A stretch of 42,770 nucleotides of DNA from Alphaproteobacteria bacterium UBA6178 (GCA_002422205.1 DITS01000050.1:1-42770), one strand, 5' to 3'. Positions 1-9,260 are shown, numbered from the stretch's first letter. Made by a program: numbers and translations. Notes: generated from the letters alone by a model not told the origin.

Positions 1-1364
1 TCCATCTCGCCATATTGCGCCAGCGTCAGCGAGCGCGGGATCGGGGTGGCGGTCATCGCGAGGTTATGCGGCATCCGGCGCCCCTTGGCGGCCAAGGCAA
101 GGCGCTGCGCGACCCCGAAGCGGTGCTGCTCGTCGATTACCACGAGGCCCAGATCGCGGTAGCTGACGCTATCCTGAAAGATCGCATGAGTGCCGACCAG
201 CAGCTGGATCGAACCATCGAGCAGCCCCATCAGGATGCTCTCGCGTTCCCGCCCCTTGGCGCGGCCCGTCAGCAACGCAATCTCGACCCCGGTGGGACCG
301 AGCATCTTTCGCAGCGACTCGAAATGCTGGCGGGCAAGGATTTCGGTGGGGGCCAGCAGCGCGGCCTGCTTGCCGGCCTCGACCGCTATCATCATGGCGT
401 TGAGCGCCACCACGGTTTTGCCCGCGCCGACATCGCCTTGCAGCAGGCGCAGCATGCGGTCGCCGCTTTGCATGTCCGCATCCATCTCATATAGTACCTG
501 ACGCTGGCCGTCGGTGAGTGTGAAGGGCAACTGTGCTATCAGCTGTTCACGTAGCGGTACATGAGGCGGAATGATAATGCCCGCCTTACGTTTTACCTGT
601 TTACGCAACATGGCCAGCGCAAGCTGGTGGGCCAGAATTTCATCATACGCCAGACGCTGCCGCGCGGACGAATCGAGGGCTATATCGCTTACGTCATCAG
701 GTTTGTGCAGCCTTTGCAATGATTGCTTCCAGCCTTCCCAGTTGCGGCTTAGGAGCAAGTCATTATCCAGCCATTCGGTTAAGTCGGGACATTGCTGCAG
801 GGCTTGCAGGATCAGTTTGCGTAGGTGTTTTTGCCCTAATGCATAAGTGAGTGGGTAGTTTGGCTCGAGGGTGGCGACTTCGTTTAGCTTGTCAGGCGGG
901 GCGATCACATCGGGGTGCGCGATTTGCAGCACGCCGTCATAGCGCTCGGCCACGCCGCTGATAATGCATTGCTTGCCGATGGGTAATTGCGCACTCAGAT
1001 AATCGGCGCGGGCATTAAAAAAGGCTAGTATCATATCGCCTGTGTCATCTCCGCAGATCACGCGGTAAGGCAGTTTTCGCCCTCTGGCTTTGGGTGGGGC
1101 GTGGTGGCTTTGGATGGTGACAATTGCCGTAGCCACCTGCCCGACTGGTATATCCGCCAGCTTATAGATAGTGCGCCGATCTATGACTCCCGATGGCAGA
1201 TGAAACAGCATATCGCGGATAACCGGCCCGCGTGACTGCGCTTGCTGCGCGTGCAATGGTGATTTATGTGCCAACAAGCGGGAGAGCGCCGCCTTCATAT
1301 TGGGGCCAACCCCTTTGAGGGTACCGACATCTTTGAATAGAGGATATAAAATGGCCGGACGCAT
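1..1364 (-). CDS. recG: ATP-dependent DNA helicase RecG (3' end outside window)
   Basis: RecG unwinds and regresses stalled replication forks and Holliday-type junctions. The reading frame opens with MRPAILYPLF at 1364 and runs off the left edge after about 454 codons, so roughly the last third of a usual protein of about 690 residues is missing. Visible in order are the N-terminal wedge/OB region, the Walker A stretch GDVGAGKTVVALNAMM near residue 310, the DEQH box within VVIDEQHRFGVA near residue 405, and the TATPIPRS motif close to the window edge. The ATG lies four bases after the stop of the upstream PAS/GGDEF-like gene, suggesting co-transcription. The related helicase Mfd is encoded divergently nearby, but the DEQHRFG form and the wedge region identify this one as RecG. 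Confidence 0.95.
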   Translation of the reverse strand, partial: MRPAILYPLFKDVGTLKGVGPNMKAALSRLLAHKSPLHAQQAQSRGPVIRDMLFHLPSGVIDRRTIYKLADIPVGQVATAIVTIQSHHAPPKARGRKLPYRVICGDDTGDMILAFFNARADYLSAQLPIGKQCIISGVAERYDGVLQIAHPDVIAPPDKLNEVATLEPNYPLTYALGQKHLRKLILQALQQCPDLTEWLDNDLLLSRNWEGWKQSLQRLHKPDDVSDIALDSSARQRLAYDEILAHQLALAMLRKQVKRKAGIIIPPHVPLREQLIAQLPFTLTDGQRQVLYEMDADMQSGDRMLRLLQGDVGAGKTVVALNAMMIAVEAGKQAALLAPTEILARQHFESLRKMLGPTGVEIALLTGRAKGRERESILMGLLDGSIQLLVGTHAIFQDSVSYRDLGLVVIDEQHRFGVAQRLALAAKGRRMPHNLAMTATPIPRSLTLAQYGEM

Positions 1365-1368
1365 CACG

Positions 1369-2292
1369 TCAGGCTTTCAGCTCTATCAACTCGTTACGTG
1401 TATCCTCGCTTAAGAGCCTTTCCGTTTCTTCGCAGGAATCGAGCAAATTGCGCGTTTCATCTTTACGCAGCGGGGTGAAAATGACGCTGGCAGTAAGTGA
1501 GAAATTGGGTTTGCCACCAAAATTGATACGATGAGAGGTGATAAACCAACGCAAACGATTAAGCACGACGCGCGAAGATTCGGGCGATATATCGAATAAC
1601 AACAAGCCAATCGCATAATCTGACAGACGGCACACCACATCATCGGCGCGGAATTTGGTTTTGCAACAGGACGCCACATGTTTGAGCAGTTCGACGCATG
1701 CTGCCTCGCCATATTGGGCAAGGTTTTTGTTATGACGATCAATCCGCACGATGGCAAAGGTGGCTTTTAGCCCATGCGTGTTGACATATTTTTGTGCGAC
1801 TTCGAGATATTTTCCTGCGCTGTAATGATCAGGCAGACCAGACAGCTCATCGATCGATTGCACACCTGCCATGTTTTCGGCGATCATGGATTGTAGCGAG
1901 CGGTCCTGAATCTGGCGGCGTTCGTCTTTTAAAATCATGCGAAACCAATGATTGCCATCGCGCGCTGGGTCACGGTATATGCGCATAGCGAGGAGTATTT
2001 CTTCGCCTTTTTTGTTTTTCATGCGCAGCTCGGGCACACGGGAGAGTACCGAATCGATGTCGGTGGCGTCATCATCATATTCTAAAAAATCCTCGATTGC
2101 TTCTACTGCCCGCTTGCCCAAGATGATTTGCAGATCGACGCCTTCGAGCTCGGTGGGATGGAAGCCCAGCATTTCGGCGGCTTGCGAATTTAATTCTTTG
2201 ATTTTCACCAGTCGCTTAGCATTGTTTTGCGACAAAATGATAATGGCATCTTTTTGTGGTGTGGGGGATAATTCTGGTTCTGGTTGCAGCAT
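1369..2292 (-). CDS. PAS protein with degenerate GGDEF domain
   Basis: A 307-residue soluble protein with no membrane segment. Residues about 15-120 look like a PAS fold (NSQAAEMLGF, then a hydrophobic core ending in WFRMILKDE). From about residue 145 it follows the diguanylate cyclase fold: DELSGLPDHY matches the usual D-x-LTGLPNR entry, and IVRIDRHNKN matches the first metal-binding strand. At the signature position the sequence reads CRLSDYAIGLLL, so the GGDEF residues are replaced by SDYAI (224-228). The protein is therefore unlikely to make cyclic di-GMP and may act as a sensor or binding partner. It lies four bases upstream of recG and diverges from sdhE. A specific function cannot be assigned. 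Confidence 0.8.
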   Translation of the reverse strand: MLQPEPELSPTPQKDAIIILSQNNAKRLVKIKELNSQAAEMLGFHPTELEGVDLQIILGKRAVEAIEDFLEYDDDATDIDSVLSRVPELRMKNKKGEEILLAMRIYRDPARDGNHWFRMILKDERRQIQDRSLQSMIAENMAGVQSIDELSGLPDHYSAGKYLEVAQKYVNTHGLKATFAIVRIDRHNKNLAQYGEAACVELLKHVASCCKTKFRADDVVCRLSDYAIGLLLFDISPESSRVVLNRLRWFITSHRINFGGKPNFSLTASVIFTPLRKDETRNLLDSCEETERLLSEDTRNELIELKA

Positions 2293-2298
2293 AACGGC

Positions 2299-2320
2299 TT
2301 GATTCCCCGATCAACTTGAT
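2299..2320. promoter_or_regulatory. Nested inverted repeats between divergent genes (possible operator)
   Basis: The 58-base gap between the PAS/GGDEF-like gene and sdhE contains TTGAT (2299-2303), ATCAA (2310-2314) and TTGAT (2316-2320). ATCAACTTGAT (2310-2320) is a perfect 11-base palindrome, and the outer TTGAT forms a second inverted repeat with the shared ATCAA. This arrangement suits a dimeric regulator acting on one or both divergent genes. No specific regulator family is recognised. Confidence 0.25.
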
Positions 2321-2350
2321 TATCTTGCACTCTCTAAAGGATAGCAAAAA

Positions 2351-2626
2351 ATGTCAATCGAAGAAACCACCCAAATTCGCATTAAGCGGATTCGCTACCG
2401 TAGCTGGCACCGTGGCTGCAAAGAGACCGATATTATATTGGGTAATTTTTGTGACCAGTTTATTGAGTCATTAACGCTGGATGAGCTGACGCGGTTTGAA
2501 GCATTGCTTGATGAGGATGACGCCGAAATCTGGAGCTGGCTGACGCATAAAACCAAATCACCTAAGGCGGAATATGAGCCGCTGTTGGAGCGGTTGCGCC
2601 ATTTCCGCGACTATGCGCCGCTATAA
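2351..2626 (+). CDS. sdhE: Succinate dehydrogenase flavinylation factor SdhE
   Basis: SdhE is a small cytoplasmic protein that promotes covalent attachment of FAD to the succinate dehydrogenase flavoprotein. The 91-residue length fits the family. The RGxxE signature is intact as RGCKE (residues 21-25), followed by ILGNFCDQFI and an acidic C-terminal half with the usual W (EIWSWLTH). AAGG about ten bases before the ATG supports the start. The stop is three bases before mfd, so the two are probably co-transcribed; a recG / sdhE-mfd neighbourhood is common in alphaproteobacteria. No sdhABCD genes are in the window. Confidence 0.92.
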   Translation: MSIEETTQIRIKRIRYRSWHRGCKETDIILGNFCDQFIESLTLDELTRFEALLDEDDAEIWSWLTHKTKSPKAEYEPLLERLRHFRDYAPL

Positions 2627-2629
2627 TTC

Positions 2630-5600
2630 ATGAGTAGTCTTCACATTCCCTTTGATGCAGGCAATCATCTGCAGATATCTGGTGTTCCTGCCAGTGCACA
2701 AGGCTATGTGCTCAGCCAATGGGCGCAGGATGCGAACCGGCCTATTATTCATATTACCAATTCGGACCGCGAAATGGAGATGGTGGCGACTGCCTGCCGC
2801 TTTTTTGCGCCGGATATACCCTGCCTGACGCTACCCGCATGGGATTGTCTGCCCTATGACAGGGTATCGCCCAGCCATGCGATTATCGCTGAGCGGATTC
2901 AGACATTAAGCCAGCTGGCGCAAAGCCACAGCAAAGCATGTATTGTGGTGACGACCATTAGCGCCGCGATGCAAAAGCTACCTCCTAAAGCGCTGCTGAG
3001 GGCGGCGAGCTTTCAGATTAAAGCGGGAGACAATGTTGATCGCGATGCGCTGATTCGTTTTATGGTGGATAATGGCTATAACCGCGTGAGCAAGGTGATG
3101 GAGCCGGGCGAATTCGCGTTACGCGGGAGCATCATTGATATTTTTCCGCCTGATAGTGAATCGGGTATCCGGTTTGATTTGTTTGATACTGAGGTGGAAA
3201 GCATCAAGCTGTTTGAGCCGCTCAGCCAGTTAAGCCATGCGCAGGTGGAACAGATTCAACTGCAGCCGGTGAGCGAGATTTTACTGCATGCTGAAACCAT
3301 CGAGCGGTTTCGAACCGGCTACCGCGAGGCGTTTGGCGCCGTTACCAAAGAAGATCCGCTCTATGAGAGCATTTCTGAAGGACGGCATTATGCGGGGATG
3401 GAGCATTGGTTGCCGCTATTTTATGATCGGCTTGACACATTGTTTGATTATGTGCCGGACGCCATTGTCAGTTTTGATCATCATGCTGAGCAAAGCCGTG
3501 CTGAGCGGATTGAATTGTTACAGGATTATTATCAGGCGCGCAAAGCAGGGAGCCAGAGTGGTGCGGTTTATCATCCGTTGCCGCCGGAGTCGCTTTATTT
3601 GCTGAATGCGGTCTGGTATCCGCTGCTCAGCCAGCGCGCGGTGATGACGCTGTCGCCCTATCAGTCCGAATCGGCCAATGTCAATCTGGCGATTCGTAAT
3701 GCGCCGGATTTCTCAGCCATACGCTTGCAAAAGGATGGCAATGTATTTGCCAGTCTGAAAAGCGCAATCGAGGCCCGCACTCACCCGACATTCATTGCCG
3801 CCTATTCGCAAGGTAGCGCGGAGCGATTGCAGCATTTGCTTGGCGAGCATGGCATTGCAACCCAAGCAATTACGGCCTGGCATGAGCTGTCTGTTTTACG
3901 TAAAGGGTTGGTGGGGGTTACTGTTTTTCCGCTCGAACATGGGTTGGAGCTTGATAACGCGCTGATTCTGACCGAGCAGGACATATTGGGTGAGCGCATC
4001 ATTCGTACGCAAAAGCGCCGCAAAAAATCGGATGCGTTTATGAGCGAGGCCAGCAGCTACAGCGAAGGCGAGTTGGTGGTGCATAAAGAGCATGGTATCG
4101 GGCGTTTTGACGGGTTGGTGACAATGGAGATTGGCCACCATAAGCATGATTGCCTCAAGCTGGTCTATGCGGGTGATGATAAGCTGTTTTTGCCAGTGGA
4201 AAATATTGACATGATCAGCCGCTTTGGCTCGGAAGCCGAAGGGGTGCAGCTGGACAAGCTGGGTAGTATTTCGTGGCAAAAGCGCAAGAGCGCAATGAAG
4301 CAACGGATTAAATTAGCGGCGGAGGAGTTGCTAAAAATAGCCGCCAAGCGGGCAACAAAAGCTGCCCCTGTACTAGTTCCTGTGGCAAGTTTATATGAAG
4401 AGTTCTGCAATCGTTTTCCTTATACCGAAACCGAGGACCAACTCACCTCGATTCAGGAAGTGCTGGATGATCTGGCGGCTGGCACGCCGATGGACCGGCT
4501 GATATGTGGCGATGTCGGCTTTGGTAAAACCGAAGTAGCCATGCGCGCGGCCTTTGCCGCCTGTGCGGCGGATGAGCCGGTGCAGGTGGCGATTATCGCC
4601 CCGACGACGTTGCTGGCGCGTCAGCATTATCAGAATTTTAAAGCACGATTTGAAGGGTTACCGATTACTATTAGGCCGCTATCGCGGCTGGTAACCGGCA
4701 AGGAGGCTGCTGCCACAAAGGCGGCGCTGAGCGATGGCAAGGTAGATATTATCATCGGCACGCATGCGCTGCTTGCCAAGTCGGTGCAGTTTAAAAATCT
4801 GGGGCTGGTGATTGTCGATGAAGAGCAGCATTTTGGGGTGGCGCAGAAAGAGCGCCTCAAGCGCCTGCGCACTAACACGCATGTGCTGACGCTGTCGGCC
4901 ACGCCGATTCCGCGTACCTTACAGATGGCGCTTTCCGGCGTGCGTGAGCTAAGCCTGATTACCACCCCGCCGGTTGACCGGCTGGCGGTGCGCAGTTTTG
5001 TGATGCCGTTTGACGAATTGGTGATACGCGAGGCCATTTTGCGCGAGCTGCATCGCGGCGGGAAAACATTTTATGTCACGCCGCGCATCAAATATATGGC
5101 AGAGTTAAAAACCCGTTTGCAGGAGCTGGTGCCGGAAGTCAAAATCGCCGCCGCGCATGGTCAGATGACACCGAGCGAGCTCGATCGGATCATGAATGAA
5201 TTTTATGATGGCAAATATGATTTGCTGTTGTCGACCGCCATTATTGAATCGGGTCTGGATGTGCCGACGGCGAATACGATGATTATTGATCATGCAGAAA
5301 TGTTTGGGCTGTCGCAGCTTTATCAGCTGCGCGGGCGCGTCGGGCGCGGCAAAATCCGTGCCTATGCCTATTTTACCCTGCCCCACCGCAAAACACTCAC
5401 GGCGCAGGCGGTAAAAAGGCTGGAGGTGATGCAAACGCTCGATACGCTGGGCGCAGGCTTTACATTGGCCAGCCATGATATGGATATTCGCGGCTTCGGG
5501 AATTTGCTGGGCGAAGAACAATCCGGCCATGTGCGCGAAGTGGGCATTGAGCTGTATCAGCACATGCTGGAAGAAGCGATTGAGAATCTACGCGCAGGGC

Positions 5601-6079
5601 GTGACATGGACGATGAAGAACGCGCCGATGATTGGAGCCCGCATATCAGCCTCGGTACATCGGTGTTGATTCCCGAATCCTATGTGGAAGATTTAAGCCT
5701 GCGTATGGGACTGTATCGACGCCTTGCAGCGCTTGCGTCATCGGAAGAAATTCAGGGATTTGCTGCCGAATTGGTGGATCGCTTCGGGCCGTTACCCGCT
5801 GAAGTGGAGCATTTGATTGAGATATTGCGTATCAAACAGCTATGCAAAAGAGCGGGCATCGAGCGGCTTGATGTGGGGCCGAAAGGCGCGGTGTTTACTT
5901 TCCGCCACAATAAATTTGCCAAGCCAGAGGCGCTGATTTCCTATATCAGTCAAAAGCCTAAGCTATTTAAAATTCGCGCTGATCAGAAATTGGTGTATAT
6001 GGATAGCTGGAAGGTGGGGCACGATCAGTTTGCGAAGGTGAATGCCGCCGTGGAGACGATTGCAGGGCTGGCGGCTTAA
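2630..6079 (+). CDS. mfd: Transcription-repair coupling factor Mfd
   Basis: Mfd removes RNA polymerase stalled at DNA lesions and recruits UvrA to begin nucleotide excision repair on the transcribed strand. The 1149-residue length is almost the same as the E. coli protein. Domains in order: the UvrB-like N-terminal domains, the RNA-polymerase interaction region starting near VHKEHGIGRFDGL (about residues 482-494), then the RecG-like translocase with Walker A GDVGFGKTEVAM (627-638), DEEQHFGV (730-737), TATPIPRTLQMAL and the motif VI region QLYQLRGRVGRG, and finally the C-terminal regulatory domain (LRMGLYRRLA). The ATG is three bases after sdhE. Nothing appears degraded. Confidence 0.97.
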   Translation: MSSLHIPFDAGNHLQISGVPASAQGYVLSQWAQDANRPIIHITNSDREMEMVATACRFFAPDIPCLTLPAWDCLPYDRVSPSHAIIAERIQTLSQLAQSHSKACIVVTTISAAMQKLPPKALLRAASFQIKAGDNVDRDALIRFMVDNGYNRVSKVMEPGEFALRGSIIDIFPPDSESGIRFDLFDTEVESIKLFEPLSQLSHAQVEQIQLQPVSEILLHAETIERFRTGYREAFGAVTKEDPLYESISEGRHYAGMEHWLPLFYDRLDTLFDYVPDAIVSFDHHAEQSRAERIELLQDYYQARKAGSQSGAVYHPLPPESLYLLNAVWYPLLSQRAVMTLSPYQSESANVNLAIRNAPDFSAIRLQKDGNVFASLKSAIEARTHPTFIAAYSQGSAERLQHLLGEHGIATQAITAWHELSVLRKGLVGVTVFPLEHGLELDNALILTEQDILGERIIRTQKRRKKSDAFMSEASSYSEGELVVHKEHGIGRFDGLVTMEIGHHKHDCLKLVYAGDDKLFLPVENIDMISRFGSEAEGVQLDKLGSISWQKRKSAMKQRIKLAAEELLKIAAKRATKAAPVLVPVASLYEEFCNRFPYTETEDQLTSIQEVLDDLAAGTPMDRLICGDVGFGKTEVAMRAAFAACAADEPVQVAIIAPTTLLARQHYQNFKARFEGLPITIRPLSRLVTGKEAAATKAALSDGKVDIIIGTHALLAKSVQFKNLGLVIVDEEQHFGVAQKERLKRLRTNTHVLTLSATPIPRTLQMALSGVRELSLITTPPVDRLAVRSFVMPFDELVIREAILRELHRGGKTFYVTPRIKYMAELKTRLQELVPEVKIAAAHGQMTPSELDRIMNEFYDGKYDLLLSTAIIESGLDVPTANTMIIDHAEMFGLSQLYQLRGRVGRGKIRAYAYFTLPHRKTLTAQAVKRLEVMQTLDTLGAGFTLASHDMDIRGFGNLLGEEQSGHVREVGIELYQHMLEEAIENLRAGRDMDDEERADDWSPHISLGTSVLIPESYVEDLSLRMGLYRRLAALASSEEIQGFAAELVDRFGPLPAEVEHLIEILRIKQLCKRAGIERLDVGPKGAVFTFRHNKFAKPEALISYISQKPKLFKIRADQKLVYMDSWKVGHDQFAKVNAAVETIAGLAA

Positions 6080-6092
6080 GCCATTATTGCGC

Positions 6093-6120
6093 TTGCGCGG
6101 TTAATAAACCTAGCTATACT
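6093..6120 (+). promoter_or_regulatory. Putative sigma-70-type promoter of parE
   Basis: The 70-base gap between mfd and parE contains TTGCGC (6093-6098), 16 bases, then TATACT (6115-6120), which places the start of transcription about 20-25 bases before the parE ATG. TTGCGC occurs twice in tandem (6087-6098), so the -35 element could also be the upstream copy with a longer spacer. The fit is by eye to the housekeeping consensus. Confidence 0.4.
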
Positions 6121-6149
6121 GCGGCTTTTAGACGATTTGAAAGACAGCT

Positions 6150-8141
6150 ATGAGTGATTTATTCGAAGGCGGTCAGGCCCGAAAAAAAGCACCTGATAAT
6201 TATTCTGCCAAAGATATTGAAGTCCTTGAAGGGCTGGAGCCGGTGCGCCACCGCCCCGGCATGTATATCGGCGGCAGCGACGAAATGGCGATGCACCATT
6301 TGATCAACGAGGTATTTGATAACTCGATGGACGAGGCGGTTGCTGGATTCGCTACCCGTATCGAGATTGAAATAGCGCCAGACAACGCCGTGACGATTCG
6401 TGACAACGGGCGCGGTATCCCGATTGATCCGCATCCTAAATTTAAAAATAAATCGGCACTTGAGGTGATTCTGACCACGTTGCATGCGGGCGGAAAATTC
6501 TCCGATAAAGTCTATCATACCGCGGGTGGTTTGCATGGCGTGGGGATTTCGGTGGTGAATGCATTGTCGCATCATTTGCGCGTCGAAGTGGTGAAAGAAC
6601 AGACGCTCTATGTGCAGGAATATTCGCGCGGGGCACCCACGGGCAAATTAAAATCAGCCGGTGCGATTAAAAACCGAAAAGGCACCAGCATCACCTTTCA
6701 GCCTGATCCTGATATTTTTGGTACCAAAGCAAAATTTCGGCCCGCGCATATTTATAAGCTGATTCGCTCGAAGGCGTATTTGTTTCGTGGCGTTGAAATT
6801 CGGTGGAGTTGCGACCCTAGTTTGCTGGAAGGGGTGAAAAATGTACCAGCGCAGGACACCATCCATTTTCCTGGCGGGTTGGTTGACTTTTTGGGACGCG
6901 AGCTGGAAGGCCGCAGCACCGTAACGCCTGAGTTTTTTGCTGGCGAGGCCGAATTGCCAGAGGGTATGGGGCGCGTTGAATGGGCGGTGTCGTGGCCGAT
7001 TGATCAGGAAGGGCATATCAGCACCTATTGCAACACCATCCCGACGCCGGAAGGCGGCACGCATGAAACCGGTTTGCGCGCGGCGCTGAACCGTGGCGTC
7101 AAAGCATTTGGGGAAATGACCAATAATAAAAAAGTCGCACAGATTACCGCCGATGATATTTTGGGCGGGGCGGTGGCGATTGTGTCGCTCTTTATCAAAG
7201 ACCCCCAATTTCAGGGACAAACCAAAAATAAACTGGTGTCGCAAAATGCAGCGCGTTTGGTTGAAAACGCCATGCGTGATCCGTTCGATCATTGGCTAAG
7301 CGGTAACCCCGAAACGGCGAATGCGTTGCTAGCGCATATTATGCTGCGCGTGGAAGAGCGGATGCGGCGCAAACAAGACAAGAATGTGGCGCGTAAGGCG
7401 GTGACTTCGCGGCTGCGTTTGCCCGGCAAGTTGGCGGATTGCACGCGACAAAATAATAATGGCACGGAGATTTTTCTGGTTGAGGGTGATTCGGCGGGTG
7501 GCTCGGCCAAGCAGGCGCGCAATCGTGAAACGCAAGCGGTGTTGCCGCTGCGTGGTAAAATTTTGAATGTGGCGAGCGCTACGTTGGATAAAATCCGCGC
7601 CAATCAGGAGATTTCCGATATGCTGCTGGCGCTGGGTTGTGGCTCTGGCAGCCATTATGACGAGGCAGCGTTGCGCTATGATAAAGTGATTATTATGACT
7701 GACGCAGATGTGGATGGAGCGCATATTGCATCATTGCTAATGACGTTCTTTTATCAGGAAATGCCGAAGCTGATTGCCAATGGGCATTTATATCTGGCAC
7801 AGCCACCGCTATACCGCATCAACCAATCCAACAAAAGCTATTATGCGCAAAGCGATGAAGAGAAAAATGCGCTGGTGGAAAAGCTTTCGAAGGGCAAAGG
7901 CAGAGTTGAGGTTGGGCGATTTAAGGGCTTGGGTGAAATGACCGCACCGCAGTTGAAAGAAACGACGATGAACCCGGAAAAGCGCGTGTTGCTGCGCGCG
8001 ATGATTCCTTCAGACGAAGTGGAGGATACGGTAGAGCGCGTCAACCAGCTGATGGGCAAAAAACCGGAGTTGCGGTTTAATTTTATCCGTGAGCAAACTG
8101 AGCTGTATGGTGATAAAATTAATCAGCAGTTGGATGTTTAG
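6150..8141 (+). CDS. parE: DNA topoisomerase IV subunit B (ParE)
   Basis: ATPase subunit of topoisomerase IV, which decatenates daughter chromosomes together with ParC (not in window). The GHKL ATPase motifs are intact: E54 and N58 in EVFDNSMDEA, DNGRG (85-89), TLHAGGKF (110-117) and GGLHGVG (126-132). The Toprim domain shows EGDSAGGSA from E445 and TDADVDGAHI with D518, D520 and D522 for metal binding. The 663-residue length and the text AKQARNRETQAVLPLRGK are typical of alphaproteobacterial ParE; GyrB is usually about 800 residues or more. The protein ends with a normal YGDKINQQLDV tail. A promoter-like sequence precedes it, so it may be transcribed apart from mfd. Confidence 0.92.
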   Translation: MSDLFEGGQARKKAPDNYSAKDIEVLEGLEPVRHRPGMYIGGSDEMAMHHLINEVFDNSMDEAVAGFATRIEIEIAPDNAVTIRDNGRGIPIDPHPKFKNKSALEVILTTLHAGGKFSDKVYHTAGGLHGVGISVVNALSHHLRVEVVKEQTLYVQEYSRGAPTGKLKSAGAIKNRKGTSITFQPDPDIFGTKAKFRPAHIYKLIRSKAYLFRGVEIRWSCDPSLLEGVKNVPAQDTIHFPGGLVDFLGRELEGRSTVTPEFFAGEAELPEGMGRVEWAVSWPIDQEGHISTYCNTIPTPEGGTHETGLRAALNRGVKAFGEMTNNKKVAQITADDILGGAVAIVSLFIKDPQFQGQTKNKLVSQNAARLVENAMRDPFDHWLSGNPETANALLAHIMLRVEERMRRKQDKNVARKAVTSRLRLPGKLADCTRQNNNGTEIFLVEGDSAGGSAKQARNRETQAVLPLRGKILNVASATLDKIRANQEISDMLLALGCGSGSHYDEAALRYDKVIIMTDADVDGAHIASLLMTFFYQEMPKLIANGHLYLAQPPLYRINQSNKSYYAQSDEEKNALVEKLSKGKGRVEVGRFKGLGEMTAPQLKETTMNPEKRVLLRAMIPSDEVEDTVERVNQLMGKKPELRFNFIREQTELYGDKINQQLDV

Positions 8142-8190
8142 AGCATACAGCGTGAGATAATGCGCTGACGCTTCGCGTACCGCAGCATGA

Positions 8191-9210
8191 CTAGTTATTC
8201 ATGGGCAGGAGATTTGCTGCGCGGTTTTGCATTTCGGTTAATTGCTCTGGCGTGGGCGGGATAATGCCTTTTAAAATTAAGTAGCCGTCATCGCCTAGCG
8301 CCTCGTCACTTACCAGCTCTTGCGCAAATTCGCGCAGGCCAGGCACAGTAGCTTTATGCGCGTTTTTGACATAGACAAACATGCTGCGCGAAATCGCATA
8401 GCTTTGATTGACGATATTTTCAAAGCTTGGCTCGATGCCGCCGACCAGACTGGCTTTGACCATGCCTGCATTTTGCTCCATAAAGCTGAAGCCAAATATC
8501 CCCACCGCGTCGGGGTTGGATATCAGCTTTTGCACGATCAAATTATCATTTTCGCCCGCTTCCACAAATACGCCATCTTCGCGCATGGTGGTACAAGCGG
8601 CTTTATGTGCGTCCTTATCGGGGTGCGCCGCGTGGTATTCGGGGAATTGGGCGCAAGCAGTTTCCATGACCAGCTCGACAAAGGCATCACGCGTGCCGGA
8701 AGTGGGCGGTGGGCCATAGATGCTGATCGGTTTATCGGGCAGGCTGGCATCAATTTCATTCCAGCGCTTGTAAAAGTTTGGTTTTAATGCGCCTGCTTGC
8801 GGCACTTGCTTGGCGAGCGCCAGAAATATCTGCGCTTTGGTGATGTCGTATTGCGGACTATTCAGAGCGTTGGCGAGCACGATACCGTCATAGCCCACCA
8901 TCAGTTCGGTAATATCAGTAATGCCATTTTTTGCGCATAATTCGATTTCGGATGATTTGATTGCGCGCGAAGCATTTGAAAAATCGGGCGTGTCTGTGCC
9001 TATGCCGTCGCAGAAAAATTTGAATCCGCCGCCGGTACCGGTTGATTCGACGATGGGCGTACGAAAATTGGTAGTTTGGCCGAATCGCTCAGCAGCTGCC
9101 GCAGTAAATGGAAATACAGTGGACGAGCCGACGACGCGGATTTGTTCACGCGCATGGGCGCCGAATACCACTGCTTGCGCTATTATGAGTATGAGTAGGT
9201 ATCGTAACAT
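8191..9210 (-). CDS. pstS: PstS-family phosphate-binding periplasmic protein
   Basis: A 339-residue exported solute-binding protein. It starts with a signal peptide (MLRYLLILIIAQAVVFGAHA, cleavage after AHA near residue 20). The mature protein opens with IRVVGSSTVFPFT, the phosphate-binding loop of the PstS family, followed by STGTGGGFKFFC, the IDASLPDKPISIYGPPPTSGTRDAF region and a second-lobe ISRSMFVYVKNAH. The start is supported by GGGAGG seven bases upstream. The gene stands alone: pstC, pstA, pstB and phoU are absent here, and I see no Pho-box-like repeat just upstream. It is convergent with parE across 49 bases. Binding of another oxyanion cannot be excluded. Confidence 0.85.
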   Translation of the reverse strand: MLRYLLILIIAQAVVFGAHAREQIRVVGSSTVFPFTAAAAERFGQTTNFRTPIVESTGTGGGFKFFCDGIGTDTPDFSNASRAIKSSEIELCAKNGITDITELMVGYDGIVLANALNSPQYDITKAQIFLALAKQVPQAGALKPNFYKRWNEIDASLPDKPISIYGPPPTSGTRDAFVELVMETACAQFPEYHAAHPDKDAHKAACTTMREDGVFVEAGENDNLIVQKLISNPDAVGIFGFSFMEQNAGMVKASLVGGIEPSFENIVNQSYAISRSMFVYVKNAHKATVPGLREFAQELVSDEALGDDGYLILKGIIPPTPEQLTEMQNRAANLLPMNN

Positions 9211-9260
9211 GGCATCCCTCCCAAGTTGGAAAAGTGGTAGCAGATAGGCAGGGGGACTGT

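Noticed and set aside
1369..2292. Active diguanylate cyclase
   Set aside because: The GGDEF residues are replaced by SDYAI, so catalysis is not expected.
6150..8141. GyrB instead of ParE
   Set aside because: At 663 residues it is too short for most GyrB proteins, and the text around the Toprim motifs reads like alphaproteobacterial ParE.
8142..8190. Small hairpin (CAGCG ... CGCTG) between parE and pstS as a two-way terminator
   Set aside because: The stem is only five or six pairs and no T-run follows on either strand.
8320..8787. Open frame of 155 codons on the plus strand opposite pstS
   Set aside because: It lies wholly inside pstS on the other strand, has no ribosome-binding sequence or family resemblance, and pstS is well supported.
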